Notes: a model not told the origin generated them from the letters alone. A stretch of 64,000 bases of DNA from Candidatus Saccharimonadota bacterium (GCA_009781895.1 WQUV01000003.1:28598-92597); one strand, 5' to 3'; positions 24,853-35,019 are shown, counted from the stretch's first letter. Made by a program: numbers and translations.

Positions 24853-26946
24853 ATGGCAGAAAAGCAGATTTCATTAGAGAAGTTTCGTAACGTGGGGATT
24901 ATTGCCCACATTGACGCGGGCAAGACTACTACGACAGAGGGCATCCTGTACCGAACTGGTATCAATCACAAGATTGGTACAGTACGTGGCGATGATGGTG
25001 GTGCGACTACAGACTGGATGGACCAGGAGAAGGAGCGAGGTATTACGATTACTTCAGCTGCGGTGACTTGCTTCTGGAAGGACCATAAGGTCAATATTAT
25101 CGATACTCCAGGTCACATCGACTTTACTGCTGAAGTTGAGCGATCTCTCCGTGTTCTAGACGGTGCAGTGACAGTGTTTGACGGCAAGATGGGCGTTGAG
25201 GCTCAGTCAGAGACGGTTTGGCGCCAGGCGAACAAGTACGGAGTGCCACGAGTCTGCTTTATTAACAAGATTAACCAAATTGGTGGCGATTTTTACAAGT
25301 CGCTTGAGAGTATCCATAAGCGACTCTCGCGCAATGCTTTCCCGATTCATTTGCCAATTGGTTTTGAGAAAGATATTAATGGTGTGGTTGACCTTATTGA
25401 CATGAAGGCATATACCTATAAAGAATTTCATGACCGTGAGCTGATCGTCGGTGAGATTCCTGAGGATATGCGTGAGAAAGCTAAGAATGCGCGAAGCCTA
25501 TTGGTTGAGAACGCGGTCGAAGCTGAAGAAGAGCTAATGAACAAATTCTTCGAGGGCGGTGAAGAAGCGATTACGACAGAAGAGCTGAAAAGAGGCCTCC
25601 GCAAGCGAGTATTGGCTGGTGACTTCTTCCTCGTGACTGGTGGCGATGGTCGTGGCGTGATTGTGGAGAAGGTGCTTGACCTCATGGTTGACTACCTGCC
25701 AAGCCCACTAGATATCCCAGCAATTTGGGGTACAAACCCAAAGACCGCAGAGGCGATTGACCGCAAGCCGTCAGACAAAGAGCCGATGAGCGCCTTGGCG
25801 TTTAAGCTTGCGACTGACCCATTTGTTGGTAAGTTGATTTTCGTACGCGTTTATAGTGGCAAGATCACGGCTGGCTCATATATATTGAATGCGACAACGG
25901 GCGAGAAGGAGCGAGTTGGTCGACTGGTTCGAATGCATGCCGACAAGCGAGAAGAAATCGCGGAGATTGGCGCGGGTGACATCGCGGCGATTGTAGGGCT
26001 TAAGAACGCGACAACTGGTACTACAATATGTGATGTAGCACACCCAATTATCTTAGAAAGCATCGACTTCCCAGATCCGCCAGTTTCGATTGCGGTTGAG
26101 CCAAAGACGAAGGCTGACCAAGAGAAGATGGGTATTGGTCTAGGCCGGCTAGCTGAAGAAGACCCAACTTTCCGCATTCATACAGACGATGACACGGGGC
26201 AGACAATTTTGTCAGGTATGGGCGAGCTTCACCTAGAGATCATTATTGACCGATTGAAGCGAGAGTTTAATGTTGAAGCGAATACTGGCGAGCCACAGGT
26301 GGCATTTCGTGAGTCTATCCGTGGTACAGCGGAAGCTCAAGGTAAGCACGTCAAACAGTCTGGTGGTCGCGGTCAGTACGGTGATGTTTGGGTCAAGTTT
26401 GAGCCGAGCGAGCCAGGCAAGGGCTTTGAGTTCGTAGACGTGATTAAGGGCGGCGTGGTCCCGCAGGAATACCGCAAGCCAGTTATGGAAGGCATCAAGG
26501 AAACTCTCGAGGGCGGTGTTCTTGCTGGCTACCCAGTAGTTGATGTTAAGGCGACTCTATATGATGGTTCGTATCATGATGTTGACTCCTCGGAGCTCGC
26601 GTTCCAGTTGGCTGGTGTATTGGCTACTCGTGAGGGTATCAAGAACGCGAAGCCAATTATCCTTGAGCCAGTTATGAAGCTAGAAGCGACAACGCCAGAA
26701 GAGTTCATGGGTGATGTGATTGGCGACCTAAACTCACGTCGCGGTCGAATCGATGCGATGGAAGACCTCCAGGGTGGCGCGAAGTTGATTAGAGCGTTTG
26801 TGCCGCTAGCGAATCTGTTTGGCTATACGTCTGACCTTCGCTCAATGAGCCAGGGTCGTGCGGCTTCTACCATGGAGCTACACGCGTACGAGGAAGTGCC
26901 GCCAAATGTAGCGCAAGAGATTATTGAGAAGCGCGCAAGCAAGTAG
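24853..26946 (+). CDS. fusA: Elongation factor G
   Basis: 697 residues, full family length. GTPase loop [13 protein letters not shown] near the N terminus, DxPG element [13 protein letters not shown] in place of NKxD, then domains II-V ending with [14 protein letters not shown] and [13 protein letters not shown]. It drives ribosomal translocation. The ATG at 24853 follows AAGGAA by 4 nt, so this gene is leadered; an in-frame TTG at 24829 is less likely. It stands alone, not in the classical rpsL-rpsG-fusA-tuf cluster. Confidence 0.97.
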   Translation: MAEKQISLEKFRNVGIIAHIDAGKTTTTEGILYRTGINHKIGTVRGDDGGATTDWMDQEKERGITITSAAVTCFWKDHKVNIIDTPGHIDFTAEVERSLRVLDGAVTVFDGKMGVEAQSETVWRQANKYGVPRVCFINKINQIGGDFYKSLESIHKRLSRNAFPIHLPIGFEKDINGVVDLIDMKAYTYKEFHDRELIVGEIPEDMREKAKNARSLLVENAVEAEEELMNKFFEGGEEAITTEELKRGLRKRVLAGDFFLVTGGDGRGVIVEKVLDLMVDYLPSPLDIPAIWGTNPKTAEAIDRKPSDKEPMSALAFKLATDPFVGKLIFVRVYSGKITAGSYILNATTGEKERVGRLVRMHADKREEIAEIGAGDIAAIVGLKNATTGTTICDVAHPIILESIDFPDPPVSIAVEPKTKADQEKMGIGLGRLAEEDPTFRIHTDDDTGQTILSGMGELHLEIIIDRLKREFNVEANTGEPQVAFRESIRGTAEAQGKHVKQSGGRGQYGDVWVKFEPSEPGKGFEFVDVIKGGVVPQEYRKPVMEGIKETLEGGVLAGYPVVDVKATLYDGSYHDVDSSELAFQLAGVLATREGIKNAKPIILEPVMKLEATTPEEFMGDVIGDLNSRRGRIDAMEDLQGGAKLIRAFVPLANLFGYTSDLRSMSQGRAASTMELHAYEEVPPNVAQEIIEKRASK

Positions 26947-26961
26947 TTGACACACGATTAA

Positions 26962-26988
26962 TCCTCCCTCGGTGATACTGGGGGAGGA
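26962..26988 (+). terminator. Hairpin downstream of fusA
   Basis: TCCTCCC and GGGAGGA pair around about 13 nt, 16 nt after the fusA stop. No T tract follows, so termination efficiency is uncertain. Confidence 0.45.
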
Positions 26989-27046
26989 CTGATATTATCA
27001 TTATATAATTAATCAACCAAAAAGTCAATTATGATATAATTATAGA

Positions 27047-29005
27047 ATGTTTAATCTAGTCAGCAAGTACCAGCCAGCGGGCGATCAGCCGAAGGCGATT
27101 AAGGCTCTGACGAAGGGTCTGAATTTGTATCGCGAGCAGACTTTGCTTGGTGCGACAGGTACAGGCAAGACTTTCACTATGGCGAACGTGATCAAAAATC
27201 ACGGCCGGCCGGCGCTGATTTTGGCGCATAACAAGACTCTGGCGGCGCAATTGTTCTCAGAGTTCAAGGAGTTCTTTCCAGATAACGCGGTGCATTATTT
27301 CGTGTCGTACTTCGACTACTATCAGCCAGAGGCTTATATCGCAGCATCGGACACCTATATAGAGAAAGATAGTGCGATAAATGATGAGATTGAGAAGATG
27401 CGCCATGCGGCGACCGCAGCGCTCTTGACGCGTGATGACGTTGTGGTGATTTCGTCGGTGTCGTGTATCTACGGCATTGGCGATCCGAGTGACTATGAGG
27501 ATATGTCTCTGCTGCTGAAGGTGGGTGATGAGCGACCAGTACAGTGGCTGGTAAGATTCTTAACTAATATACTTTATCATCGTAATGACGTTGATTTTAA
27601 GCGCGGAACTTTCCGTGTTAAGGGCGATGTGATTGATATTTATCCGGCAGGCGAAGAGCGAGGGATCCGGATTGAGCTAGATTTTGATGTGATCGCGAAA
27701 CTGAAACTGATTGATCCATTGACTGGTGCGACAGTAGCAGAGCAGTCGGAGATATTCTTGTTTCCGAACTCGCATTATGCGACGCCGAAGGAGAAGGTGC
27801 AGGCGGCGACCGCAAAGATTCGTGAGGAGTTTGCTGAGCGACACGCTTATTTCTTGAAACACGGGCGGCATTTGGAGGCAGAGCGGCTAGCGCAGCGGAC
27901 AAAGTATGATCTCGAAATGCTGGAGGAGACAGGGTTCGTAAAAGGGATTGAGAATTATTCTAGGCATCTGTCAGGTCGCGAGGAAGGTTTGCCGCCGAGT
28001 ACCCTGATTGATTACTTCCCAGATGATTTCTTGCTGTTCATTGACGAGAGTCATATGACAGTGCCGCAAGTGCGTGGAATGTATAATGGCGATCGAGCGC
28101 GTAAGCAGAACCTAGTTGACTATGGCTTTCGCTTGCCGAGTGCGCTAGATAATCGACCTTTGAAGTTTGATGAGTTCTATCAGAAGATAAATAAGGTTGT
28201 CTTTGTCTCGGCTACGCCTGGCGACTTTGAGTTGGGTGTGAGCCCAGATCCAGTGCGGCAGGTGGTACGGCCGACTGGGCTGCTTGATCCAGAAATTGAT
28301 GTCAGGCCGATATGTAATCAAGTTGATGATTTAGTGGAAGAGATTGACAAGACGGTAGCGAAGGGCGAGCGAGTGCTCGTGACAACCCTAACGAAGCGAA
28401 TGGCAGAGGATTTAAGTGTATACCTGCAAGAATTGAAGGTTAAGACGGCTTACCTGCACTCGGATATTGATACGCTGGAGCGGTCGGATATTTTGCGAGA
28501 TCTACGAACTGGCGTTTATGATGTGCTGGTTGGTATCAACTTGCTACGAGAGGGCCTCGACTTGCCTGAGGTGTCGCTAGTGGCGATCCTGGATGCGGAC
28601 AAAGAAGGGTTTTTGCGGTCGGAGTCGGCGCTGATCCAGACGATTGGGCGAGCAGCGCGGCACTTAAATGGGCGAGTGATCATGTATGCAGATAATGTGA
28701 CCGACAGCATGGCGCGGGCGATTGGTGAGACGGAGAAGCGACGTGCGGTGCAGCAGGAATATAACGAGAAGCACGGGATTACTCCAGAAGGTATCTCAAA
28801 GAACGTAACTGAGGGCTTGAGAGCAATAGCACCAAAGAAGAACGAGCCGACCAAGCTGGATGTAAAGAAGATCCCGAAGGGTGAGATTAAAGAGATTGTG
28901 CGGGAATTGACGGGGCAGATGCAGATGGCTGCGGCCGAACTGCGTTTTGAGGATGCTTCAAAATTACGTGACCAGATACGAGAGCTAGAAGCTCACGATA
29001 AATAG
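27047..29005 (+). CDS. uvrB: Excinuclease ABC subunit B
   Basis: 652 residues. Walker [10 protein letters not shown], the [10 protein letters not shown] beta-hairpin that clamps damaged DNA, helicase motifs including DESH and the QTIGRAARH motif VI, and a C-terminal UVR domain ([20 protein letters not shown]) that binds UvrC. Nucleotide excision repair. TATAAT at 27035-27040 lies 6 nt before the ATG with no Shine-Dalgarno, so it is leaderless. Monocistronic here. Confidence 0.97.
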   Translation: MFNLVSKYQPAGDQPKAIKALTKGLNLYREQTLLGATGTGKTFTMANVIKNHGRPALILAHNKTLAAQLFSEFKEFFPDNAVHYFVSYFDYYQPEAYIAASDTYIEKDSAINDEIEKMRHAATAALLTRDDVVVISSVSCIYGIGDPSDYEDMSLLLKVGDERPVQWLVRFLTNILYHRNDVDFKRGTFRVKGDVIDIYPAGEERGIRIELDFDVIAKLKLIDPLTGATVAEQSEIFLFPNSHYATPKEKVQAATAKIREEFAERHAYFLKHGRHLEAERLAQRTKYDLEMLEETGFVKGIENYSRHLSGREEGLPPSTLIDYFPDDFLLFIDESHMTVPQVRGMYNGDRARKQNLVDYGFRLPSALDNRPLKFDEFYQKINKVVFVSATPGDFELGVSPDPVRQVVRPTGLLDPEIDVRPICNQVDDLVEEIDKTVAKGERVLVTTLTKRMAEDLSVYLQELKVKTAYLHSDIDTLERSDILRDLRTGVYDVLVGINLLREGLDLPEVSLVAILDADKEGFLRSESALIQTIGRAARHLNGRVIMYADNVTDSMARAIGETEKRRAVQQEYNEKHGITPEGISKNVTEGLRAIAPKKNEPTKLDVKKIPKGEIKEIVRELTGQMQMAAAELRFEDASKLRDQIRELEAHDK

Positions 29006-29042
29006 TCTTGAGTGATTCTTTTACTGATGGATTAGAGCTACT

Positions 29043-30392
29043 TTATGGCGTCGGCTGTGCGGGCGGTACGACCTGAGCGACGGTTGCGTCTGTTGGTGCG
29101 GGATTAGATGATTGCGCCATTGCGAGAGCGTTTTGCTCTTCTTGGAATTGCTGCTCAGAGATGCGTGGGAAGCGAAGATAGAAGACCGAACCCGTGCCAA
29201 TCTGGCTCTCAGCATAGAGCTTGCCACCCATAGCCTCAGCTCGCTGCTGGGCGATGAAGAGTCCGAGACCAGAGCCGCCCTGGGTGCGGGTGTCGGAATT
29301 GTCGACACGGTAGAACTTATTGAAGATGTGCGGCAAGTCAGTTTGCGGGACGCCAATGCCAGTGTCGCGGACGGTAATGACGACTTCATGCTCATTGCCG
29401 ACTGTCGAGACATCGATACGACCGCCTTCTGGCGTGTATTTAAAGGCGTTCTCGAGTAGCTGAGTGATGATTTCACGAAGGAAGTTGGGGTCGATTTTGG
29501 CGTAGAGGAGTTGGCGGACGTGGGTTTGACTGTTGGCCGAGATTGGCACAGAGTCGAGGGAGAGGACTTGTTGTTTCCCGGCGGCTAGCGGGCTGGCGTG
29601 AGCGGCGATAGCGGAGACGACCTGGCCAACTTCGACTGCCTGGAATTGTGGGGTCATCTGGTGATCAGATAACTTAGTGGTGTCGAGGAGTTGCTGTAAG
29701 AGGGTGCCGAGATGGGTGCAGGCGCTATGGGCTTTTGTAACGTAGTCTTGAGCGCGAGCGTCGAGGGTGGCATTGTTGGGGTCTAGGACGATACTGAGGT
29801 AGCCCTCGATGGCAGCGACTGGAGTACGCATCTCGTGAGAAGCGGTAGAGACGAAAGCAAGCTGTTCGTGACTTTCGCGAACTTCGGCGCTAATGTCGCT
29901 AAAGACGACAATTATAGCGTCGTCAGTCTGGGAGTAGGTGACGTGGAGCGAGATGGGGATGCGAGTCTTTTGCTCTTGATTAAATATTTTGAGGGTGCGA
30001 CTGACGTATTCGGTGTTCTTAGAGAGGGCAGCGCGGATTGGGTTGTCGTTGTCTGGGATTGCATTGTCCGCGGCATCAAAGAGAGAGACGACACTGGAGA
30101 AGTTGAGGCCGACAGCGTCACTGCCGAGAGCAAAGCCAGCGAGACGGAGAGCAGCAGGGTTGACGAGGCGAATATTGCCGAATCGGTCAAGCGCCATCAC
30201 GCCATCAGATAAGGCGTCGACAACGGAGCTCGCAGGAATGGTCGGAGCGCCACCAGCACCGCTTACTACAGTGTTGGCTTTAGGGACGGGCTTGCTGCTG
30301 GCTCCAGGTACGGACGAAAGGTCGCCTGGTTTTATTTTCTGGCCACCAATGGGCGTTGTAACCGCTGTCTTTAGTTTTTGGAAGAAGCTCAT
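29043..30392 (-). CDS. Soluble PAS-domain sensor histidine kinase
   Basis: 449 residues: a short Pro/Ala-rich N terminus, a PAS domain (about 54-170), HisKA with phospho-acceptor H186 in STASHEMRTP, and HATPase with LLENAFKYTPEGG and the DTGIGVP and GSGLGLFIAQ loops. No membrane helix or signal peptide, so it senses an internal cue. The C-terminal tail is Pro/Gln/Ala-rich. No response regulator lies nearby. Minus-strand TACAAT at 30399-30404, six nt before the ATG, implies a leaderless mRNA divergent from the next gene. Confidence 0.92.
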   Translation of the reverse strand: MSFFQKLKTAVTTPIGGQKIKPGDLSSVPGASSKPVPKANTVVSGAGGAPTIPASSVVDALSDGVMALDRFGNIRLVNPAALRLAGFALGSDAVGLNFSSVVSLFDAADNAIPDNDNPIRAALSKNTEYVSRTLKIFNQEQKTRIPISLHVTYSQTDDAIIVVFSDISAEVRESHEQLAFVSTASHEMRTPVAAIEGYLSIVLDPNNATLDARAQDYVTKAHSACTHLGTLLQQLLDTTKLSDHQMTPQFQAVEVGQVVSAIAAHASPLAAGKQQVLSLDSVPISANSQTHVRQLLYAKIDPNFLREIITQLLENAFKYTPEGGRIDVSTVGNEHEVVITVRDTGIGVPQTDLPHIFNKFYRVDNSDTRTQGGSGLGLFIAQQRAEAMGGKLYAESQIGTGSVFYLRFPRISEQQFQEEQNALAMAQSSNPAPTDATVAQVVPPAQPTP

Positions 30393-30428
30393 ATTGTTAT
30401 TGTATCATGCTCGTGGTAAAATGAGAAC

Positions 30429-30866
30429 ATGAAACGACGACAAAGACACATAAAAGCACTTCGGGCTTGGTGTATTATCTTGGCTGTTCTTTTATTAGGG
30501 GTGAGTGGGACGTGGTTCTTGGCGCATCGTAATGGTTGGTGGTTCTACCAGGAGGATTATCTGACGCGACGACTTGATGGCTTGGCGCAGGTTTATTATG
30601 CGGATTTTCGTGATCGGATTATCTCTGAGAACGGCAAAGAGGCGGCAATTGGCGCACTAGAGCGGATAGAAGAGACGGGTGGCATGGCTGTGAGTCTAGG
30701 TGAGATCTTTATCGGCAGAAATGCAGGAGAAACAGCGCTTCGTGATCGATTTGTCGAGCGAGCTGGCTGTGATCAGCGAGAGACTGTGGTGAATATGACA
30801 CCAAGGTACCCGTATGGAGTGAATGATATGAACGTTAGTATGCGGCTTGTTTGTCATAATCTTTAG
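30429..30866 (+). CDS. Small membrane-anchored protein, unknown
   Basis: Not recognised. 145 residues: a strongly basic N terminus (KRRQRHIK), one membrane helix (about 12-32) and an outer domain with two Cys (AGCDQ and LVCHN) that could form a disulfide. TAAAAT at 30417-30422 lies 6 nt before the ATG, so it is leaderless. Its promoter is back to back with that of the histidine kinase within 36 bp, which could allow shared control. Confidence 0.5.
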   Translation: MKRRQRHIKALRAWCIILAVLLLGVSGTWFLAHRNGWWFYQEDYLTRRLDGLAQVYYADFRDRIISENGKEAAIGALERIEETGGMAVSLGEIFIGRNAGETALRDRFVERAGCDQRETVVNMTPRYPYGVNDMNVSMRLVCHNL

Positions 30867-30918
30867 CTTCTCTCAAGAGTTGTCTTTTAGAGAGAAATCG
30901 GGTATAATTAGGGGGTCT

Positions 30919-30993
30919 TGGGGAGTCGCCAAGCGGTAAGGCACCAGGTTTTGGTCCTGGCATTCAGGGGTTCGAATCCCTTCTCCCCAGCCA
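30919..30993 (+). tRNA. tRNA-Gln (TTG)
   Basis: Acceptor TGGGGAG/CTCCCCA, anticodon stem CCAGG/CCTGG with loop TTTTGGT (anticodon TTG), T-loop TTCGAAT, discriminator G, encoded CCA. TATAAT at 30903-30908 is the -10 box. Confidence 0.96.
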
Positions 30994-31004
30994 AAATTAT
31001 AGAG

Positions 31005-31031
31005 GTCTCAGGGTTAAGCTCTGGGACTTTT
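31005..31031 (+). terminator. Terminator of tRNA-Gln
   Basis: GTCTCAG and CTGGGAC pair (one G-T wobble) around a 9-nt loop, followed by TTTTA. Confidence 0.65.
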
Positions 31032-31048
31032 ATGGTCTTTATGTATGA

Positions 31049-31840
31049 CTAGTCGTTGGTGAGGAGGTATATGAAAGCGCCTGCAACTGCACCGAAGACA
31101 GCGATGAGAAAGCCGAGCACAATGATGAGTGGGGCGGAAGATTTCTTAGGTGACTTACGCTTAGTGCTGTTCTCGCTGCGAGCAGAGCGGATGGGGCGAC
31201 GTGGTTTGATGCGTTCTTCGGTGAGAATGCGAGCTTGCGATAGCTCTTGCCTTTTGCGTTCTTTCTCACGGAGTTTGAGTTCGGTCTTATCTAGGGTGAG
31301 GTCGCTCTCTATGTCGAGGCGGGCTAGCTCGCGTTCTGATTTCTTGGCGCGCTCAGCGGCGCGTTCGGCAGCCTCGACAGGAACATCGCCAGAGAGAGGG
31401 ACCTTATTAACTTTGACATTAGGTAGGAATGGCGCGAGCTCATGCGGTGCGGCGAGGAAGTCTTTAGCGGCATCGGTTGATGTGACACCCTTGGTCTCTT
31501 CTTCAGCTTGGACGGCTTCGACAAAAGCGGTAAGGTCATTGACGTCGAGGCTGGCTGGCTTGGTGTCCTCGCCTAGCGAGATGTCCCCAGAGTCTAGCTC
31601 ACGGTTGATGAGCTCTGATATGTCCAGGGCTGGAGGATTAACCTTCTCGACCTTTTGAGTGACAACTCTCTTAGTTTTGCGCACAACTGATGATTTACGG
31701 ACGGCGTTAGGGCGTCTGACAGCGCCAGATTGAATGACGTCAATATACTTGGGAGACTTGAGATTAGATGGGGAGGAAGCGCGCGGACTTACCCGCTTTT
31801 GTGAAATCACTTGGTCCAACGCGTCAAAATCAATCTCCAT
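31049..31840 (-). CDS. Tail-anchored membrane protein with charged coiled-coil domain
   Basis: Not recognised. 263 residues: a disordered basic N-terminal third, an acidic middle, then a Glu/Arg/Lys-rich helical segment (about 150-215) that may form a coiled coil. One C-terminal membrane helix (about 237-259, LIIVLGFLIAVFGAVAGAFIYLL) is followed by three residues. This is a tail-anchored layout with the bulk in the cytoplasm. It starts 18 nt after tpiA with an AGAGG site, so it is co-transcribed with tpiA. A scaffold role is speculation. Confidence 0.55.
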   Translation of the reverse strand: MEIDFDALDQVISQKRVSPRASSPSNLKSPKYIDVIQSGAVRRPNAVRKSSVVRKTKRVVTQKVEKVNPPALDISELINRELDSGDISLGEDTKPASLDVNDLTAFVEAVQAEEETKGVTSTDAAKDFLAAPHELAPFLPNVKVNKVPLSGDVPVEAAERAAERAKKSERELARLDIESDLTLDKTELKLREKERKRQELSQARILTEERIKPRRPIRSARSENSTKRKSPKKSSAPLIIVLGFLIAVFGAVAGAFIYLLTND

Positions 31841-31858
31841 ATCTACCTCTACTTGCCC

Positions 31859-32623
31859 CTATTTCAACAATTCCATTTTATCCAGTATATCACGGAAAGA
31901 ATAGACGTTCAAGGAAGCACCGCCGACCAGGAAGCCTTCGGCTTCGGAGGTGCGGGCATAAGATGTGACATTGTCTGAATCGACGCTGCCCCCGTAGAGG
32001 ACGGCAACCTTGCGGGCGCCGACCGCACCAAAGAGAGCTTTGATTTCATCGCGAACTATACCTAGCATTCTCTTTGCTTCACGTGGGTCGCAGAGTTTAG
32101 CGTTGGTCGCGGTAGAGAGTGCCCAGGATGGCTCGTAGGCGATAATGACTTCGCCGAGACGATTTGATGGTACGCCAGCGAGTCCAGCAGCGACCTGAGT
32201 GCGGACCACGAGTTCGGCATGACCACGCTCTCGTTCTAGGGCAGTTTCGCCAACACATAGTATAGGGCGAATCTTGACCGACAGGGCGGCAGCGACTTTT
32301 TGCGCGCAATCTTTGTCGTGTTCATGATAGTACATGCGTCGCTCTGAGTGTCCGACTAAAGCATATGGTGCGAGATCGATAATCTGTGCGATACCTGTCT
32401 CGCCAGTGCGCGCGCCGTTTGGGTGAAAATCAAAATTCTGCGCGGCGATTTTTAGCGGGCAGTTCTCCGTGGTCTTAGCTAGCTCGCCAAGGGTGGCTAG
32501 GGAGACCTGGGGCGCAGCAATGATAACTTCGGTGTTCTTCGACTCTAATTTGCTGAACTTCTTGAAGTTACGGACCGCTTCCGTTACCGTGAAGTTCATC
32601 TTCCAGTTTGCAACCAACAACAT
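31859..32623 (-). CDS. tpiA: Triosephosphate isomerase
   Basis: 254 residues: N-terminal LLVANWKMN, the catalytic-His strand VGHSERR, catalytic Glu in AYEPSWA, and LYGGSV near the end. It interconverts DHAP and G3P. The flexible loop 6, usually WAIGTG, reads WALSTAT, an unusual version. The start at 32623 is chosen because minus-strand TATAAT (32630-32635) lies 6 nt upstream, a leaderless start; the longer frame has no support. It is followed by a tail-anchored protein gene. Confidence 0.94.
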   Translation of the reverse strand: MLLVANWKMNFTVTEAVRNFKKFSKLESKNTEVIIAAPQVSLATLGELAKTTENCPLKIAAQNFDFHPNGARTGETGIAQIIDLAPYALVGHSERRMYYHEHDKDCAQKVAAALSVKIRPILCVGETALERERGHAELVVRTQVAAGLAGVPSNRLGEVIIAYEPSWALSTATNAKLCDPREAKRMLGIVRDEIKALFGAVGARKVAVLYGGSVDSDNVTSYARTSEAEGFLVGGASLNVYSFRDILDKMELLK

Positions 32624-32722
32624 AAATCTATTATATACATAAGCATACAAGAACACAACCCTCCTAGCGGGTTAATCGGCAGAAACTAGCCTCGGGTGGA
32701 CTGTGTGATATACTTATAGTAT

Positions 32723-33424
32723 ATGTCTGGACTGATCTTTATAGTTGTAGGTGCGGCGCTGATTTGCTTTGCCTTGCCGTGGTTTGAAAAGAAACGACGA
32801 CAGAAAGCCGAACGAATGGCGAGCCAGCTAGATAAGCTTTGGTCGATTTCGAATGACGCACAGAAGCAGAAGAACACTGGCAAGGCCGAGAAGGCACTGC
32901 TGACCATCTTGAAGTTCGACGAGCGTAATGCGGCGGCCTATAATAGGCTCGGGATTCTCTATGCGAAGAATAAGCAGTTCGATGAAGCGTTGCAGTGTTT
33001 TGAGATCGCACAGAGCCTTGACTATTCTGTGAATACATTGCATAACATTGGACTGGTTTATCTAGAGGTGGGCGATCCAGTGAAGAGTGCGATTGCCTTA
33101 CGACAGGCCCTGCAGATTGATGAGACGGCGGCGCGACTGATGATGTTAGCAAGGGCGGAAGAGAAGATGGAGAACTACAAGAATGCCGCGGAAGCTTACG
33201 AGCGAGTATGGGAGGAGTATAAAAAGCCAGACGTGTTACCGAAGTTGCTGGTGGCGTATGAGCAACTTGAAGACATGGAAGCAAGGCGGCGTGTAATGGC
33301 GCGGATGCGGGCATTGGAGCAGAAATTGGCGCTTGAGACGAAAAAACGAGCAGCTTCAACTAAAGCCAGCTCCGCGAAGAATGTAGTTAGGAAGATTGTG
33401 AAGCGACCAATCGCTAAACGGTAA
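32723..33424 (+). CDS. Membrane-anchored TPR protein
   Basis: 233 residues: an N-terminal membrane helix (about 3-19), then about four TPR-like repeats (about 45-190; for example AAAYNRLGILYAKNKQFDEAL and NTLHNIGLVYLEVGD), and a basic Lys/Arg/Ala-rich tail. It is probably a cytoplasmic scaffold tethered to the membrane. TATACT at 32709-32714 lies 8 nt before the ATG without a Shine-Dalgarno. Divergent from tpiA. Partner proteins are unknown. Confidence 0.75.
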   Translation: MSGLIFIVVGAALICFALPWFEKKRRQKAERMASQLDKLWSISNDAQKQKNTGKAEKALLTILKFDERNAAAYNRLGILYAKNKQFDEALQCFEIAQSLDYSVNTLHNIGLVYLEVGDPVKSAIALRQALQIDETAARLMMLARAEEKMENYKNAAEAYERVWEEYKKPDVLPKLLVAYEQLEDMEARRRVMARMRALEQKLALETKKRAASTKASSAKNVVRKIVKRPIAKR

Positions 33425-33477
33425 GTAAGCGTAGACCCTAGAAAAAACAGGTCAAACGTGTTATACTGTATGCACGT

Positions 33478-33562
33478 GCTGGAGTTGAGCAATTGGTTAG
33501 CTCCGCAGACTGTAAATCTGCCGCCTTTGGCTATGTAGGTTCGAGTCCTATCTCCAGCACCA
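33478..33562 (+). tRNA. tRNA-Tyr (GTA)
   Basis: Acceptor GCTGGAG/CTCCAGC, anticodon stem GCAGA/TCTGC with loop CTGTAAA (anticodon GTA), long variable arm, T-loop TTCGAGT, discriminator A, encoded CCA. TATACT at 33462-33467 is the -10 box. Confidence 0.96.
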
Positions 33563-33587
33563 AGACATTATCTTTCAAAAGAATAGA

Positions 33588-33614
33588 TTCCCCCGCAATT
33601 ATCTTGCGGGGGAT
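33588..33614. terminator. Strong hairpin after tRNA-Tyr
   Basis: CCCCCGCAA-TTATC-TTGCGGGGG, a perfect 9-bp stem between tRNA-Tyr and the convergent orphan gene. T tracts are poor on both sides. No gene is seen from here to 33705. Confidence 0.6.
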
Positions 33615-33705
33615 CAAATTTGGAGGTGTTGCTATATAAAGCTGAGTCTTATGCATGGCTGCTACGCCGTGCGAAAGGCAGCAACGGGGTCAATCAGGGG
33701 TAGCC

Positions 33706-34284
33706 TTAGCCATTCGCTGAGGCAAGGGTAGGGTATCTTCGGGGTCGCGTGGCCTTGTTGCGGTTTCCATCCTTAGACTTTTTGTTAGGTGTGGGTGTGT
33801 GCGGCACCTCTCGGGTGAGCGATAGCGCGTCCATCACATATTGAAGCAATGAAAGACTTAGTTGCTTTGTGAAGTCTAATGCCTGATTAAAATGGCTGGT
33901 GGCAACAGTGACTTTCATCATGACACTGCGGCAGCCATTAGGGCTATGGTAGCCTGGCTTTAGGTTGAGATGCTTAACTTCGCAGCCCGGGATGATAAAC
34001 TTTATCATTGCAGCCATATCAAGCTGCGTAGAGATGCTGAGGCTTTCAGTGATGGTTTTTATCACGAACCAACCCTCTGTGCCTCGTGCGCCCTTTAGGC
34101 TGATACGTAAGACTTCTTTGCCTTCATGGTGTATGCGGACTTCTCGTCCGCCACTCAATAGATTGCTAATAGAGCTATACAATCGACTGAGATTATCACT
34201 GACGGATTGCTGCTTGTCGCTGCCTACTGTAAGCACGGCGAGGGTTGGTTTGATGGTAATCGTGGTGGCTTTTCCTCTTGGCAT
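33706..34284 (-). CDS. Hypothetical protein
   Basis: Not recognised. 192 residues, mixed alpha/beta, with a basic Pro/Lys/Arg/Asn-rich C-terminal tail (about 160-192). No signal peptide or membrane helix. AGGAGG precedes the ATG with 11-12 nt between, longer than usual. The leader of about 85 nt contains hairpins (AGGGGC/GCCCCT near 34310-34330 and CTCCG/CGGAG). Leadered promoter at 34377-34406, in the same style as several other orphan genes in this window. Confidence 0.5.
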   Translation of the reverse strand: MPRGKATTITIKPTLAVLTVGSDKQQSVSDNLSRLYSSISNLLSGGREVRIHHEGKEVLRISLKGARGTEGWFVIKTITESLSISTQLDMAAMIKFIIPGCEVKHLNLKPGYHSPNGCRSVMMKVTVATSHFNQALDFTKQLSLSLLQYVMDALSLTREVPHTPTPNKKSKDGNRNKATRPRRYPTLASANG

Positions 34285-34376
34285 AAATTCTAATTCCTCC
34301 TATAAATGTGCTAAGGGGGCTTGCCCCTAAAGTTGACTGGGATATCCAGCCGCTCCGGTTGCTCGGAGTCGATATC

Positions 34377-34406
34377 ATTATATCAGAGCGAAAGTGGGCA
34401 AGTCAA
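34377..34406 (-). promoter_or_regulatory. Promoter of the orphan gene at 33706-34284
   Basis: On the minus strand TTGACT (34401-34406) and TATAAT (34377-34382) with an 18-nt spacer ending CTGA. Confidence 0.55.
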
Positions 34407-34425
34407 TGAGGAAAGCATAAAAGAG

Positions 34426-34454
34426 TTGACTTTTGATGGTTTTTATGCTAAACT
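34426..34454 (+). promoter_or_regulatory. Promoter of the 34461 / 34696 / IscS-MnmA operon
   Basis: TTGACT (34426-34431), a 17-nt spacer and TAAACT (34449-34454). The first ATG follows 6 nt later, so the operon mRNA should be leaderless. Confidence 0.65.
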
Positions 34455-34460
34455 GAAGAT

Positions 34461-34736
34461 ATGAAAACTGAGACTGTAAAGAACGCAGAATTTCAGATCC
34501 CACAGTGGCTAGGGAGTGGCGCGTCGGAAAGCGCAACCTTTGCCGTGCAGCAGACAAAAATGACAAGCACAACAATGATCACAGGGAGCAAGATCGCACG
34601 AGAGGCAGAGATTACTGAGAACGAAATGATCATGGAGATCCTGCATATAGGTAACGAGATTGAGGCCCTAAGGGTGCAAAAGATAGGAGAGCGAAATGTT
34701 CGATTCTGGAAAACGACGACGCGAACGGCTCGTTAA
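34461..34736 (+). CDS. Small hypothetical protein, first gene of the IscS-MnmA operon
   Basis: Not recognised. 91 residues, polar, Thr/Glu/Met-rich, mostly helical by eye, no Cys or membrane segment. Leaderless start 6 nt after TAAACT. Its last 41 nt overlap the next gene in another frame, so the two are tightly coupled. Position suggests a link to the sulfur-transfer fusion downstream, but nothing in the sequence shows a function. Confidence 0.5.
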   Translation: MKTETVKNAEFQIPQWLGSGASESATFAVQQTKMTSTTMITGSKIAREAEITENEMIMEILHIGNEIEALRVQKIGERNVRFWKTTTRTAR

Positions 34737-35019
34737 TCAAGAAAGCGCGGTAGGCGCTAAGATCTTCGGGCCTCTGGTCGAGGGTCGACGTCGAGAGTTC
34801 TTCTGCCATACGCCGACGGAATGGTTCTGGCATGAGGAATGGGTTGATGAGTACGGCTTATCAAAGCTACAGACAGTACGCTATATTGTATCTGGCGGAC
34901 AGGTGATTAAAAAGCAGGTGGGGCAGCCGAATACAGTTCTAGCAGGGCCAGAACTAAAGAATTTCACACGCGCAACACGGAAATATTTGCGCGAGGTGAA
35001 ACGTGAAGTCTATCACTAA
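34696..35019 (+). CDS. Small basic hypothetical protein upstream of IscS-MnmA
   Basis: Not recognised. 107 residues, very basic at both ends (SGKRRRERL and TRKYLREVKREVYH), with an aromatic centre (TEWFWHEEWVDEYG) and a single Cys. Overlaps the preceding gene by 41 nt and the following fusion gene by 17 nt, which suggests translational coupling. GGAGAG lies about 5 nt before the ATG. It could bind RNA, given its charge and its neighbour MnmA, which is inference only. Confidence 0.55.
   Translation: MFDSGKRRRERLVNQESAVGAKIFGPLVEGRRREFFCHTPTEWFWHEEWVDEYGLSKLQTVRYIVSGGQVIKKQVGQPNTVLAGPELKNFTRATRKYLREVKREVYH

Noticed and set aside
32739..33359. 206-codon minus-strand ORF opposite the TPR gene
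   Set aside because: It is a shadow of the TPR coding sequence with no start signals and low-complexity Ser/Pro/His content.
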